This document shows, in pieces, positions 11,857-23,774 of a DNA stretch of 64,000 bases. Origin of the DNA: Cristatella mucedo (lineage: Eukaryota; Bryozoa; Phylactolaemata; Cristatellidae); contig WPIO01000001.1 in NCBI GenBank assembly GCA_009760855.2, forward strand, positions 7,756,001-7,820,000, given 5' to 3'. Numbering within the stretch: the first letter of the stretch is position 1; each line of letters begins with the position of its first letter. The notes below the pieces were generated by a model. The model ran no database searches. It was not told the DNA's origin and saw only the letters and a list, made by a program, of their open reading frames with translations. The translations under genes and the position numbers were made by a program.

Positions 11857-14141
11857 CAATCAACCACGGTTACAAGCCACCCAAAAATCCAATGCAAAAA
11901 GTTACTTATAACAGAGGTTGCTTATAGCGGCATTGCATAGAGATGATATTCAAGCGTTATAGTATCCAAACGGTTTTTTATAATCTATATTTATCATAAA
12001 GTTAACCCAAAGGAGCGAAAATGTAATTGTGCTCTGACTACGATTCTTTCAAATATTTTTCTCATTCACATCTTCAATAAAATAAAAAAGCGTCGTACTC
12101 AGTGAAATCCTCTTCGAAATCGATGCACTGTGTCAAGAAATTTCAAGGCGTCCGAATAAGAAATCGTCTGGGAGATATTCTGGTCGATCGCAATATCGTC
12201 ATCTTCTTCGCCTTCAATGCCCTCTGAGGTATATTAGAGCTTTTGCTTCACTTCGTCGCAGATCTCCCCTTCGGCCGATGCGCCAAAGTACTCAATATCG
12301 TTGTTCATGCTTAAGTATGCGTTGAAATAGTTTGACGTTAAAATGTGTAGGCGATATCTTCATTGGTTTTAAAAATCCCGCTTTTTGAAAGAAATTGCCG
12401 ATAGTGATTGGGGCGACGAGTAACCACGCGCGTTTCAACATGTGCATGACCTTCAAAACGTCCACCGATTTCGAAATAATTGATTACCGACGTCCGGTTT
12501 TCGATCGCTTGCAACATTTTTCGCATGATTTATTCGATAATGAGCCTTCGCAGCTTGAATAATCCCTTGATTCAACTTTTGATTCAGAGATGTTTTATGT
12601 GGAGGCATAAACAAGATTTTAATATTGTTGAGCCAGTGCGTCAATCTTACGGCAAGCAGCATTATTCGCGAACATGAAAATTTTTTCCCCAATTCCTGAT
12701 CTAATTTCTGCAAAATATCCGTCCATATTTTTCTAGTCATCCACGATTTACGATTGGCATAATAGGACACCGCGGGTCTGGCCTTGTGAAAGCATACGGG
12801 CTTCTCAAATTTTCCGAAGATGAATTCCCATTTCTCAGTTCCTGTGCTGTTGCAAAGAGATAAGATGGTTGTGCGATTCTTTTGAACTTTGCCACCATTC
12901 ATCTGCAGCAGTGTTCGCCATGAATGGGTTTGAATTCAATTTTATGTTTCTTCTTAAATCGACCGAGCCGAGCGTCCGACTGTTCGTCGCATGCTAGTGC
13001 ACAAGCTTGTTCCATTATTGAAGATCCATTAATTGGAGCATTTTGAAGCCGTATTTATTGAAATCACGCGAATAACGCTTCTTCGACTAGCTCGTAATTC
13101 AAATTTCGCTACCGTATTCAGTTTAAACTCTCGTTTTCCAGCGCGCTCTCTCTCTCGAATTTCGTCTTTGTTCCTATTAATTTTGGAAATCAATGACGGA
13201 TCACAATGGAATTAAACCGCAAGGCCATCCGCTTTGCTCGTCTTTAACGCATTCAAAATATCGAGTTGTTCTTTCAAAGTCAGCCTTTCGCCTCTTTGGT
13301 TCCTTTTCCGCCATGATTCTGAAAATACAGGACGAATATTTTTAATTTAACAACGATTTGTTTTATTACTGATTACATTTTTTGAACGTCACCATTGATG
13401 TAGAAAATACGGCAAACTTTCCGATCAGTTCGCGCTCGAGCCGAGAACCTTTTTCGCGTTTTAATTTATCGATTAAAGGATTAAAAAGATAAGAAAAATT
13501 GGTGAAGATACTAAATTTTAACATTTTTGCCTGCGGAAAACTGAAGAACACGCGTAAACGTATATTATTGTATATTATTTTAAATTGCATATGTAGAATG
13601 AATTAGATTATTATTTATTAACATATATTCCTATTATATATTATAACGATACTTCTTAACGACTTGTCGCAATAACACCACCGCCTCGCGTGCCGCACGG
13701 GTCAGCTTCTATTACTTCGAGCGACCACGTCTGTGGCGGAGCCTTTCCTAATGTACGTGCTGAACATTCGCACATCTCAAACAGTCAAGTGACATCACCA
13801 CCGAAAAACACATTAGCAAGACACAAGCACAAGCAATAAATACTTAAACAATAATTATATGAACCACAGAAGCACACTTGTTAATAATACTGCATGCAGG
13901 CAGCTACTTTGATCAAACTAAATTAGTTCATTTGTGTTATTAGTTGCTTATAAAGGAAGAGAAAATGGTGCTGGGAGCAGAAAATGCCTTGCTTTTATGT
14001 GCGGTTTGCTTACAACCAAGTTGCTTATAAAATAGTCTCTCCATGTGTTAAGGATTGGATAAGAAATCGGGACATGGCCGTAGGTTGCATATATCCGAGA
14101 TTTTCTGATAGGCGAGTTGCTTTTATAACCGAAGTTGACTG
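11857..14141 (-). mobile_element. Pogo/Tigger DNA transposon, complete ends
   Basis: This 2285-bp element is flanked by TA on both sides (11855-11856 and 14142-14143), the target of Tc1/mariner-superfamily transposons. The left end reads CAATCAACCACGGTTACAAG. The right end, on the minus strand, reads CAGTCAACTTCGGTTATAAA. These are matching terminal inverted repeats. Further GCTTATA/TTGCTTATAA motifs occur just inside both ends (11920-11960 and 13945-14035), typical of Tigger sub-terminal repeats. It carries a minus-strand transposase pseudogene. No second copy lies in this window. Confidence 0.85.
12070..13320 (-). pseudogene. Pogo/Tigger transposase pseudogene
   Basis: The family binds the element's ends with an N-terminal Psq-type helix-turn-helix and a CENP-B-type domain, then cuts with a DDE/DDD nuclease core. 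In order along the minus strand I see: the start MAEKEPKRRK at 13313; after a frameshift the HTH text LTLKEQLDILNALKTSKADG; INRNKDEI; the CENP-B-like EQACALACDEQSDARLGRFK and KKHKIEF; then the core at 12453-12902, with YYANRKSWMTRKIW and MPPHKTSLNQKLNQGIIQAA. After that come NDIEYFGASAEGE and ISYSDALKFLDTV, the usual Tigger C-terminus. Two catalytic sites are lost: the second Asp region (family LxVDN) reads MLLAVRLTHW, and the third Asp (family QPxDQG) is Asn in KLNQG. Stops and frameshifts confirm it is dead. Confidence 0.9.
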
Positions 14142-14600
14142 TACCTATCCGATAACCTCGCACATCCGGTGTGCTTTTGTACCTCACGCTCCTCGTCTAG
14201 CGATTGTCTCACCGTTCCTCGCGCTAAATTAAAATCTTTTAGCGATCGAGCGTACACTTAATAGGATCCAAAAGTCCGAATCTCTCCTAAGACTCTATCA
14301 CAAACCATAGTGAATTTGCGTCATTTAAGTTTCAACTATAGGTATATTCGCTTCATTCAAATTTCGCTGCAATCCAGTTACTTTGGCTTTTTGTTCCCGT
14401 GTGCATTGTGTTATTGCTAGCAATGAAGTGACGAGCAATTTACGAGCGATGAATGCAACTATCCAGAGCTCCGGAATGTCTTCTTGTGTGCTCGTGCAAA
14501 CCTGACGAGGCATGACATATTGCTTTCCATACATTCTTTGTTATTGCTCCTCTTGAAATGAGCAGTAAAGCGCTTTGATAGAGAGTCGTTGCGATTCACC
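14142..14600. other. Unassigned DNA
   Basis: Nothing recognisable lies between the right end of the Tigger element and the LINE pieces. Confidence 0.3.
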
Positions 14601-14692
14601 CTGTATGTGCTTATGCGTGGTGACACAGAGCATGCAGTCACTAACCATACTTGCATGCTGACCCTGTGTATGTCACTCCTAGCCATGTTATT
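14600..14692 (+). mobile_element. LINE-A 3' UTR fragment, plus strand
   Basis: Text such as TGTGCTTATGCGTG, CTTGCATGCTGACCCTGTG and CCATGTTATTCTTG matches the 3' UTR of LINE-A at 22.2, 25.5 and 34.5 kb. It stops before the 3' hairpin and meets a minus-strand LINE-A tail at once. Confidence 0.7.
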
Positions 14693-14693
14693 C

Positions 14694-15400
14694 TTGTGAA
14701 GAACAAGATGCGAACAGAGAACTCAATCTCTTTATAGGCACTTTAAAGTTGCTAAAAAGAAAGCACGACCGAATGGTTAGTGGTAGCAAGCTCAATGACA
14801 ACAAGAAATGCCTGGCTAGTGGCAGCATGCACAATGTCAGCAGGCATAAGCACATGAAGGATGAATACCATGGACCAACTAAATGCTGTGATAAATAGAT
14901 GCGTTTTTAGTTTCTTTTTAAATATGGTCAAGTTAGGGGATGTCGCGACGCTAGTCGCAACTGATTTCCAGGCTTTGGGAGCATACAAACTAAAGGCATG
15001 GTCTCCAAAAGATTTGAGGTTACTACAAGGTATAGGCAAACGATTAGATTCCGAAAAGTTGGTGGCCCGATGCTTAGCGTGGTGGATAAATAAATCTGAT
15101 ACCTAGGCTGGAGCCAGTGAATGAAGGAACCTACAAGTGAGCGACATAACCATGAAGTCGATGCCTCGTTGGATTGGGAACCATTGCAAGTCGACGAGAA
15201 GTGGTGTGAGTTGGCAACTGCGAAGCTCGCGACAGAAAAGCCTAGTTGCTGAGTTTTGCACCAGCTGTAAGCACCTGATTGCACAGGCCCGAAGACTAGA
15301 AAGCAGTGAGTTACAGAAGTCGAGACGGGATGTGACAAATATGCGGACCAATTGAGATGTGGTATCCCTTTCTAAACAAGCCCAAAATGGCTCTTTCACG
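14694..15400 (-). mobile_element. LINE family A, 5'-truncated, minus strand
   Basis: Minus-strand text in order: LERDTTSQLVRIFVTSRLDF and CNSLLSSLRACAIRCLQLV (15.38-15.26 kb); ELRSCQLTPLLVDLQWFPIQ; FLHSLAPA; then, in another frame, PIPCSNLKSFGDHAFSLYAP, KAWKSV and FKKKLKTHLF. This is the CR1/L2 RT thumb and C-terminal region. The 3' UTR ends near 14700 with AGAGATTGAGTTCTCTG, the LINE-A hairpin core. One frameshift and stops are present. Confidence 0.85.
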
Positions 15401-16550
15401 GCTCAATTTTACAAACTTAATGCTGCGCCGGATTTTAAGGCGCTCTAGCTAGCCATTTTTGGAACATACGACTTGCAGCCGAGCGTCACAGTTAGCTGAC
15501 GTGCCTTATCCATCCTTAATTTATCGTAGCATTTTTCGGTCGCATTTGATACAACCATTCCGTCAGCGTATTGGCAACTTCTACGTTTGGAATTTCAGGG
15601 TTTTTTCGGTTCAGGCTCTCGCTAGTTAGAGATTCATGGTGACCTCTGGTTCTTCTTTCTTTATTTTCGATTTATAGTCGACTGGCTAACGCTGACATTC
15701 TCAGCAAGAGCAGGTTGCCTTATGTTTCAATGCCTCCGAAACATGCAGCTTTATTTCAATTGAAAGCTTACTTTCGAAAGCACCAGCAGGGATACTGCTA
15801 CAAAGGATCTATTAAGTAAATAGTTACTAGCCCGTAAAAAATAACGGTGGAATGACCGCGAAATCCTTTCTAGTTCGGGTAGAGGCACAACACGTGCAAT
15901 GTGCCCAGACCTTAAATACCATTTCGCCGTCGATAACATCATAGTGCCCAATATTTTCCCACAGTGCTAACGACAACACCGTATTAGGAAAAGCACAACA
16001 GTAGCCTTTATATTTCGGCTGATAAAAAAGGTAACTTTTAGCCGGCTCGCTAGCAGGCTTACAGCAGCTCACGGCCAGCAAGCAGGACCGTTGCTCCAAG
16101 GTACAGCGACTGCAGTCTGGCCCGTGCCGTATACGATGGCCAGGTCATAAGTCATGCCATGATCTCATTCGTAAGTAATCATAAATTGCTCACTCACAAG
16201 CCTCGGCTTATTGTGGCTATTTCATATGAGGCTCAGTTCTAGTTCAGCAGTAAAGCTCATTGGTCTACAGAGCTCATAGTTTTCAATTCAGATTAAGCTG
16301 TCAACCTCATAGTCCATAATCGCCGGCATTACAAGCGGCAAACAATACGCGACCAATAAATAAGCAATGCAATGCCCACATAAGTTATGCCTGTTGTCTT
16401 ATAAGCTGTAAATATGCTCTTAAGTGGAGTGCAATAGAAAATCCATCTCAACTCCTATTAATGCACGCAACATTTTCTTACATTTAATATTCATTAAATC
16501 AGAATTCCCACAGCGAAAATTTGAAAAGAATCTGGGACGCAGAACTGTTC
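15400..16550. other. Unassigned DNA
   Basis: No motif is seen on either strand. Part of it may be the 3' flank or LTR of the Ty3/gypsy remnant that follows on the minus strand, but I found no matching LTR pair. Confidence 0.3.
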
Positions 16551-16559
16551 TTACAAGCG

Positions 16560-19021
16560 GAGTATTCACGTATCCGATATTTGTATTCTCGGAGTTGACT
16601 GTTTAGTGAACCGGGCACCTGGACGGGCCGCAAAGTCTCGAAATTCGGCACCAGTGAACTATGGATCATTGTCACACACTAGTTCCCCGTTATTCTGGAG
16701 TTTTCGAATGCTGAATCGAGGTTTCGCCCTATGTCTCCCGTACGCACTGCAGAGAGTTCGCCTACAGTGACCCATTTCTGTAACAGCCGACGGGTAACGT
16801 GTAATTTTGTTTTAGATCAATTGTCATCGAGGTTGCAGAGTCCTTCTGCCAGCTTCCGGTACGGGTTTTTGAGACTGAATACACCATAGAGGCCATAGGC
16901 GGATTATCATTTTGGTACCATTGAAATCCTTGAAATGTTGTGCAAGCTGCGGCGATATCCTCGATGTCGTGATGCATTCAGACGAGTAGACAGAGGTTTA
17001 GGCAAGTGCGATAGCTTTACCAATACCAAAATGGTCTTCATGAAGGAGATGCGAAGCCTTTTGGAGAAATGACCACCAGTTCGCTTTTGAAGATCATGCC
17101 ACTGTGAATTGACAAATAATGCCGAACACCGCAGTAAAGCGTCAAATGAGTAGGCATTTGTCGGCCCCTATACGGTCACTCTGTCTCAAGGAATCGAAGC
17201 GACGCTTGAAGTGTTGTGACGGTAGCCGTGGGGTTCGTCTGCTGACTTCACACTGATCTCACGCCCGTAAGGTCTGATGACGAGCAGCTGCAATCCGCTC
17301 ATCGTCTAGCCACTCGCCGTCTGTGTGCACACATTTGTACTTAGCCCTGCCCTGCTGAGAGCGCCCGCTGCGACGAGCTCCTTCGAAGGCTCGCGGACTA
17401 AGGCGAAATGATGGCACAGGCAGCGACGTCTCATTCGTTGCAATCGCGGTGATAAGCCATAGGATCACTCAAGATATCAAGTAATAGTTTTTGCTCGTTG
17501 TCTAGTATGTGACTCTGCAAAACAGTCATTCGTGAAAACGTTAAATGCCAACTTGGACAGCCAGAATTTCTTTTCATGTTCGAGCATATTGCTACTGAAT
17601 TGAAGTTAACTTTGGAGAAGCATAGGCGAAAATGTGCTGGTTTTTTAGCCATACAGCGCTAAAGCCATTTTGAGAGGCATCCATCGATTGAATTATGGAA
17701 ACTATAAGCCAAACAGAGGAGCATTAATCGCAAGAATTTTCACATCGGCAAAGGTTTTAGCATGCTTGGCGTCTCTCTGTCTGGCCGAAATTGCACTTAT
17801 CTGTCCTAAGGTTCAAGCTAATCTCACGCCATCTTGCTAGAGCGTGACTCAGGCGAGTCTCACGTTCCGTAATTTCCGGTCCACTAAAAAATGTCATCAA
17901 TGTATGTACGCACTAACTCCAGGGAGGTCAGCAAACGTACTGGAAACACTACGGAGGAGCTGGATCAAAGCCGACTGGAAAGCTAAAAAATCGAAAACTT
18001 CCAAAAACGTTGTGCCGATAGTCGTTTGAAGACTGGTGGCCTTATTGAAAGCCACTTGCATACACCCCAATAATTTATTCAACTTATTGAAGTGTTTGGA
18101 GTTAGCGAAGCTTTTAAAAATCTCCTGAGCAACTAAAGAGTTTAATTTTTTGCGTTCCATTGCTTCTTCTAACGCGCTCAGGTCAATGCACACTCGTCGC
18201 TTTTCGATGCCAGGCTTCGTAGTAAATGCAATTGGGATGACGCTGCCTGAGGCCTTGGTAACTTTAACAAGTATTGCGTACTTAACGGGAGCCTTTTGGT
18301 TATTTTCACGCCGGCGCCTGTATATGATACGAACGCAACGAGCCGCCTGGATAACCGGCTAAGAATCTGAGTGCATCTTGATTTTTTTTAACCGGGCCGG
18401 ATTCTTGATCGATTAAATTTATCGGGAAATGTATCCCTTGGGTTGAAAGTGGCATGACTTGGAGTAGTAACCGAAAGAGCCCGGTCCTTGTAATTTCTTA
18501 CTCTCTGAGGCTAGGCAGACGTAAGAGTTCTAGCACATCTTCAATTACGATAGTTAATTTCAATCTGCTGTCGCTCTTTGTGCAGTACAATGAACTCATG
18601 TTGACACCATAATGGCAGAGGTGACCTTCGTCGGCTTGGTAACGCCATCATGCATGTGGCAACATGAATAAAGCATACGACATAATGTTACGCATGGCTC
18701 CGCTATCAACACGCACTTTAAAGTCGCGGCCAAGGATACAAAGATCACTATCCTAAGTCACAATTATGCCTGCAGCACACGCAAAACACTATATGAACAT
18801 ATTTCATTCAAATTAACTGCTTGCTTCAGTAGCATTTGCGAAATGTGCTTACGAAGCGCTCGGCGGCGATAGACAGCAGCAGAGCGGTGGTCTCCCCACA
18901 AAGCACAAAGCTCGCAGGCTTTGCCAAACAAAGACTGGTCACTTCCCGGGAGCGTGCTTTTTACTGCAACAGCGGCAAAAGCATCGCTCTGTTTAGCGAG
19001 TACACTCACTTGTGACGGCAT
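16560..19021 (-). pseudogene. Ty3/gypsy retrotransposon gag-pol remnant
   Basis: Domains occur in the Ty3/gypsy order on the minus strand. A zinc-knuckle-like stretch (ACELCALWGDHRS, then RALRKHISQ) lies at about 18.92-18.82 kb. An aspartic protease site, KVRVDSGAMRNIMSY, is at about 18.70 kb. RT text from about 18.36 kb includes PVIQAARCV, VKVTKASGSVIPIAFTTKPG, KRRVCIDLSALEEAMERKK, AQEIFKSFANSKHFNKLNK, then GTTFLEVFDFLAF and FADLPGVSAYIH. Poor RNase H text follows at 17.9-17.5 kb. Integrase starts with LHEDHFGIGKAIALA (H2C2 finger), HHDIEDIAAACTTFQGFQ and NPPMASMVYSVSK, then CDNDP and FTGAEFRDFAARPG (second catalytic Asp). The RT YIDD site is changed, stops and frameshifts are frequent, and it is dead. 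LTRs were not found. Confidence 0.85.
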
Positions 19022-20180
19022 TCAGCGCGTTGTAGTCCGGCAGAGAAAGTTGTGGACGACTGGCAACCCGCGGTGATCTTACACTCATGCGGCCTAGAGT
19101 GTAGCCTAGGCGCTACTTCTCGAGACCAATGAGTGCTCAACGCACGAGCGAGAGTGTCAGCTGTGTCTCCGACAGGAACTTACCTTATGCTGTCAGAAAT
19201 AAAATGGGCAAAAATATGCAGTGAATATTGGCAGCACTTTCTCCCGGGTCGTCTATACCTCCGAGCGATGCGCCACAGTCGGAAGTCTGGCATATTTTGA
19301 TACTGTCTTGACTCACAGGCGTTAGCAGCGCGGTCCCCTTAGTCGGTCCATGCTTAGCAGACCTTTGAGAAGCAATCTTGTCATAGTCGAAGGAATTCTT
19401 TCAGTTCTTCAACTACGACGCAGTGGTTTTGACTGTTCTGAAAATGCGTCGGTGCGGGCGGCCAGCAAAAATTCGCTGGCGCACGCTCGGACGCTGCCGG
19501 TGACGGACGCCGCCACCTGCGGGCAGAACTCTCATCGCTGTCACGCCTAAATGTATGGGTGAATTTCGAACTTAAAAATTAATTTAGCCGGACTGAGATA
19601 TCCTGGCCGGCTCTGTTAGGTTTGGTTCTGCTTGTACCACACTATGTTTCTATTTATAACTCATTCCGAGTTTGGCTGGACAAATTTTGCTGCGCACGTC
19701 ATCAAACGTCGTCGAGCTTCATTCTCTGCAATAATGGGCAAGTACAGCAAAGTGTATACAACTAAAATTGTCTAGCGTAACGTGGTACAGGCAGAGCAGA
19801 ACTAGCATCTTAAGTATACTTTGAGTATTAACTCGACGCTCCCTTTTAGTTTGCCTGCGTCTTTTTTTGGGGAACTCAAAATACGAGTGGCATAACAGTG
19901 TTGCGCAAGAACAGCTGGACGCACCCAATTTACAGCTCAAGGCATGAGGTACACTATAAGCCAAAGTAGTTACAAGCGATAGACTAGCATAGTTCCACTG
20001 CTAAGGGTCCTCGAAAATTGTCGCTGGTCTGACTTCAGTTATTAAAAACGGAAGTGTAGCGACTCCGGCAATAATCTCTTTAGGCTACAGCCACAAGTAT
20101 CGTAGCGGTGCAAATCGTTGCCGACGCCTGCAGATTACCCGCGACACCCAGAGCTGTGGAGCACCGCTAGCGACACGCTG
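19022..20180. other. Unassigned; possible gag flank
   Basis: By position, 19.02-19.56 kb should hold the gag upstream part of the Ty3/gypsy remnant, but no capsid motif is readable. The rest shows nothing. Confidence 0.25.
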
Positions 20181-20189
20181 TCGCAATAA

Positions 20190-20325
20190 CAACAAAAACT
20201 AATTTATTTTTATAGCGCTTTCAGAGATATTTGTCTCTGTCGAGGCGCTTTATGTATGGCACAGGGCTCGAGTCACAGACTCGGTCGTTAAAGGCGAGCT
20301 CCTTGTATCGCCGCCAAGCCAGAAT
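20190..20325 (-). repeat. SINE-1 copy, diverged
   Basis: The minus strand has AGCTCGCCTTTAACGACCGA, then GTGACTCGAGCCCTGTGCC (B-box region). The tail has AAAGCGCCTCGACAGAGAC and GAAAGCGCTATAAAAATAAA. The tail is even closer to the LINE-A hairpin (GCGCC...GGCGC) than in other SINE-1 copies. Confidence 0.6.
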
Positions 20326-20329
20326 GATG

Positions 20330-20795
20330 CACGCAGTTATCGCCGCCAAAAGTAGCTGAACACGGCAGCAATGAGAAGCATCCATGCCTTAGTGCAGCAA
20401 ATCCGTAATGATAGCGTACAAATATCACACTTTTATGTTATAGACTCTTTTTTACCGCTTTGATTTCAAGTGAAAATCAACAAACTTTAGGTTCCATTTT
20501 TATTGAGTTTGCCTTCTTAAGGTAAACTACACCAATATTGTAATACTAGACCGACCTTCTCAGCATTTTCTTAATGTTTGTAATTAACTGTTACTCGCAG
20601 CGTGGGCACGGAAGGAGTAATCTGATGGGCTTACTACTTGCACCATAGATACCAGGGCAAAGGTGACAAGCTCAAGATATCAATGAAAACTGGCAAAGTA
20701 AATTCAAGTGTCCTCCAGTGACCCGACTCACAACTAATAGAACCATAGAAGTACTCACTACTTGAAATACTAGAAATACTTGCTACACTTCTCAA
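20330..20795. other. Unassigned DNA
   Basis: Nothing recognisable before the LINE-A RT begins. Confidence 0.3.
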
Positions 20796-20799
20796 GAAA

Positions 20800-22386
20800 G
20801 CGACACTAGACCAAGAGAACTTGAGCAACTACCGCCTAGTCTCCCTTCTGCCATTCCTATCAAAGACACTGGAACGGGTCGTGGTGGACCAGCTGAACTC
20901 ATATATCGAAACTTCAAACTTTGCACGTAAGTTCCAGTCTGGCTTTAGAGTTAATCACTCCACAGAGTCAGCATTGCGTACGGTGTAGAATGACCTACTT
21001 AGGAATGTAGACCTGGGTAGAGTATCTCTGCTTGTTTTCCTCGATCTTTCAGCAGCATTTGATACCATCGATCACAAAGTTCTGCTAGAGTACCTCTCTT
21101 CTCGCCTGGGCATCACTGGCACTGCTCTGCAATGGTTCAGGTCCTATCTCAGTGGGAGACTCCAGAGTATTGACGTGAATGGACGAAGATCATCCGAGGT
21201 ACCTCTGAAATATGGGGTACCTCAAGGCTCCGTGCTAGGTCCGGTTCTTTTCACGGCTTATACTCTCCCTGTTTCTGATGTGATTACCAAGCACGATCTA
21301 GGCTTTCACTTTTATGCGGATGACACTCGGTTGTACCTTTGCTGTGATCCCTCCCAGCCTTCGAGCACCTCAAATTGCCTCAACTCACTTGCAGGAGGTA
21401 TTGATGACATCCACACATAGATGGCAGCAATTTTTTTTTAAACTAAACGACGATAAAACTAACATACTCGCTATGGGAAAACCCAGTGTGATTTAGAAAT
21501 TGGGAAGGCTGCCGGTTAGAATTGGCTCTGCCAGCATATCTCCTGTTGAATCAGCTCGAAATCTAGGTGTCATATTCCGAAGTGACCTCTCGTTAGACGA
21601 CCACATCAGCTCCACAGTCAAATCTGCCTACTTTCAGCTTCATAACATTGCTAAAATTCGGGTTTGTTTAGATAAGGATACCACATCTAAGTTGGTCCAT
21701 GCATTCGTGACATCCCGTCTTGACTTCTGTAACTCACGGCTTACTGGCCTACCGGCATGTGCAATCAGGCGATTACAGATTGTGCAAAACTCCACAGCTA
21801 GGCTTGTGTGTCATGAGCATCGCAGTTGCCACATTACACCATTTCTCGCCCACCTGCACTGGCTGCCAGTCAAGCAACGGATTGACTTTAAGGTAGTGTC
21901 GCTCACTTTTAGGTCACTTCATTCTTTCACTCCAGCCTATCTCTGAGATCTACTCACCAACCAGGCCAAGCATCGTACCACTCGCTTTTTGGAATCCAAC
22001 AGTTTACCTATACCTCATACAAACCTCAAATCCTTTCTAGACCATGCATTTAGTTCGTATGCTCCTAAAGCACCGAACTCACTCCCGACTTGTGCCAGAA
22101 CGTTCCCTGACTTGACCACATTTAAAAAAAACTTAAAAACACACCAACTTACATTTAGTGGGTCCCTGTGTTTCATCCTTGATGTGATTACTGTTGCATG
22201 CTGCCACTAACCACATTTGCATGCTGACCCTGTTGCATGTCACCCATAACCATGTTATTCATGTTGTTTATCAAGCACGATATAACTCACCATTCAACTG
22301 CGTTTCCTATTTGCAGCAAATGTAAAGCGCTTAGAAAGAGATTGAGTTCTCTAGGGGCGCTTTATCTCGTGCATTTTTATTATTAT
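20800..22386 (+). mobile_element. LINE family A, best copy (RT to 3' tail)
   Basis: A CR1/L2-type reverse transcriptase, which copies the LINE RNA at a nicked target. Blocks in order: NLSNYRLVSLLPFLSKTLER (20.82 kb); FQSGFRVNHSTESALRTV; LLVFLDLSAAFDTIDH (motif A, 21.03 kb); VPQGSVLGPVLF (21.21 kb); FHFYADDTRLYL with the catalytic YADD (about 21.31 kb); ARNLGVIFRSDLSLDDHISS; LVHAFVTSRLDFCNSRL; LHWLPVKQRIDFKV; NLKSFLDHAFSSYAPKA. The 3' UTR ends in the hairpin GCGCTTAGAAAGAGATTGAG / TTCTCTAGGGGCGC and a (TTA)n tail. There is no endonuclease, so it is 5'-truncated. Internal stops near 20.985, 21.42, 21.50 and 21.95 kb inactivate it. Confidence 0.95.
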
Positions 22387-22585
22387 TACTACTTCAACTT
22401 TTCTTCTGACTCCACTATGGTTCTCACTTTCTTTTTTTGCCTGAGACGAAGTCTTTTGGCTACCGAATGCGTACCGAAAGCCGCTAAGGCTGTTAGTGCC
22501 CTATACAAAACTCTCCTGCGTAACACCCTATTAGTCTTTATGGCTTTGTGGAGTTACAGACGGAGATACATACACACATACATCC
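22386..22585 (+). mobile_element. LINE family B 3' end fused to LINE-A tail
   Basis: Straight after the LINE-A (TTA)n tail comes the LINE-B 3' UTR: TGAGACGAAGTCTTTTGGCT, then GCGTACCGAAAGCCGCTAAG and AGTTACAGACGGAGATACAT, with an ACATA-type tail and a C run. Only the last 200 bases are present. Confidence 0.8.
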
Positions 22586-22589
22586 CCCC

Positions 22590-23770
22590 CCCCCGCGAAT
22601 TCCTGGAAATTGCGTTGAGATCGCTACGAGCGCCTATTCTTGAAGAAACACGCAAGGCTAATGTCTCGTTTTGAAATTCACGCGTGCGTCTATGTTGCTG
22701 TTTAAAATGCTGCTTCGAAAAAATTTTGCTATTTATAAGTGAGACGCAAACTGCACGCTGCTTGAAAGTAACCAGCAAGCTTGTTTTCCTCATTCGTCTA
22801 GAGCAACAAGGCGTGCGTACGTACGTACAATTTTCGCAGCCTCGCGAGTCGATTTACAAAAGTAAAGTTTCTAGCAAGTTTCTTTCTAGGCACTTTACAG
22901 AGGCACTTTACGAAGAGTGTCGTGGGCGTGGCACTAGCTGGAGCCCCTAGCGCCACACCCACCATGGGAAGCTCGATTATCATAAAAGACGGGCCGAAAA
23001 AAATCTCCAAGAACTTTGGCGTACTCTTTAATTGCTCACCTTTGCACTCAGCAGATACTTCACCCGAGTGTGAAGGACTAGCCTGCTGTGGCATCCAGCT
23101 CAGACGCATCCGAGTTCAAAACTTGCGATCCAAATAGTTCCGAATTAAAAAAACAAAATTAAGTGAGAGTTAGCTCCAGATTTTTCGTTGGCATTGGAAG
23201 ATACGTGTGAGCAGTCGAACAATCCAAGGAATGACATGCGCTCGCTACGGGCGCCATTCTCTGATGACTCCCATTTACGGTACTTGCGTTATTTTCGCAT
23301 GCATTCCGCAACCTCAGCCTATTCAGGCAATGACAACTGCCTGCCGCGAGATCGTCGCACGTTGGTCCAGCGTAAATGCAGAGCTCGCGCGTGCCTGCGC
23401 CGGTGAGCGCTTTCATTTCAGGCGGAAGTGCGAGCTCGAAAACTGGAGCTGGTATTGCTTGCAGCTATTGCTAGCTGTCTTATTCTTTGGCGGCCCTTAC
23501 GACTGAAACGCTGGCATGCTAAATGAGCCTGATTATTACTGCCCGGATGTTAGCCGTGGCTCCCGGATCTTAAATATTAGTAGTCGGTTAGGCAGGAACC
23601 GACTATTCTTGGGCGGCATAACAAGTACAAGTCACGTAATAGCCACTCAGCTGTGCAAAGCAAGGGGTCTCGCGTGGATGGTAAGCTATGTCTGGTTCGG
23701 GACACGTGTATATATTTCTCTGTCAGTCTATTCATCGGCAGGCGCGGTGATCTATTATATCAAAGTAAGG
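22590..23770. other. Unassigned DNA
   Basis: Several short open frames overlap on both strands without motifs. Nothing is supported. Confidence 0.3.
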
Positions 23771-23774
23771 TAGG

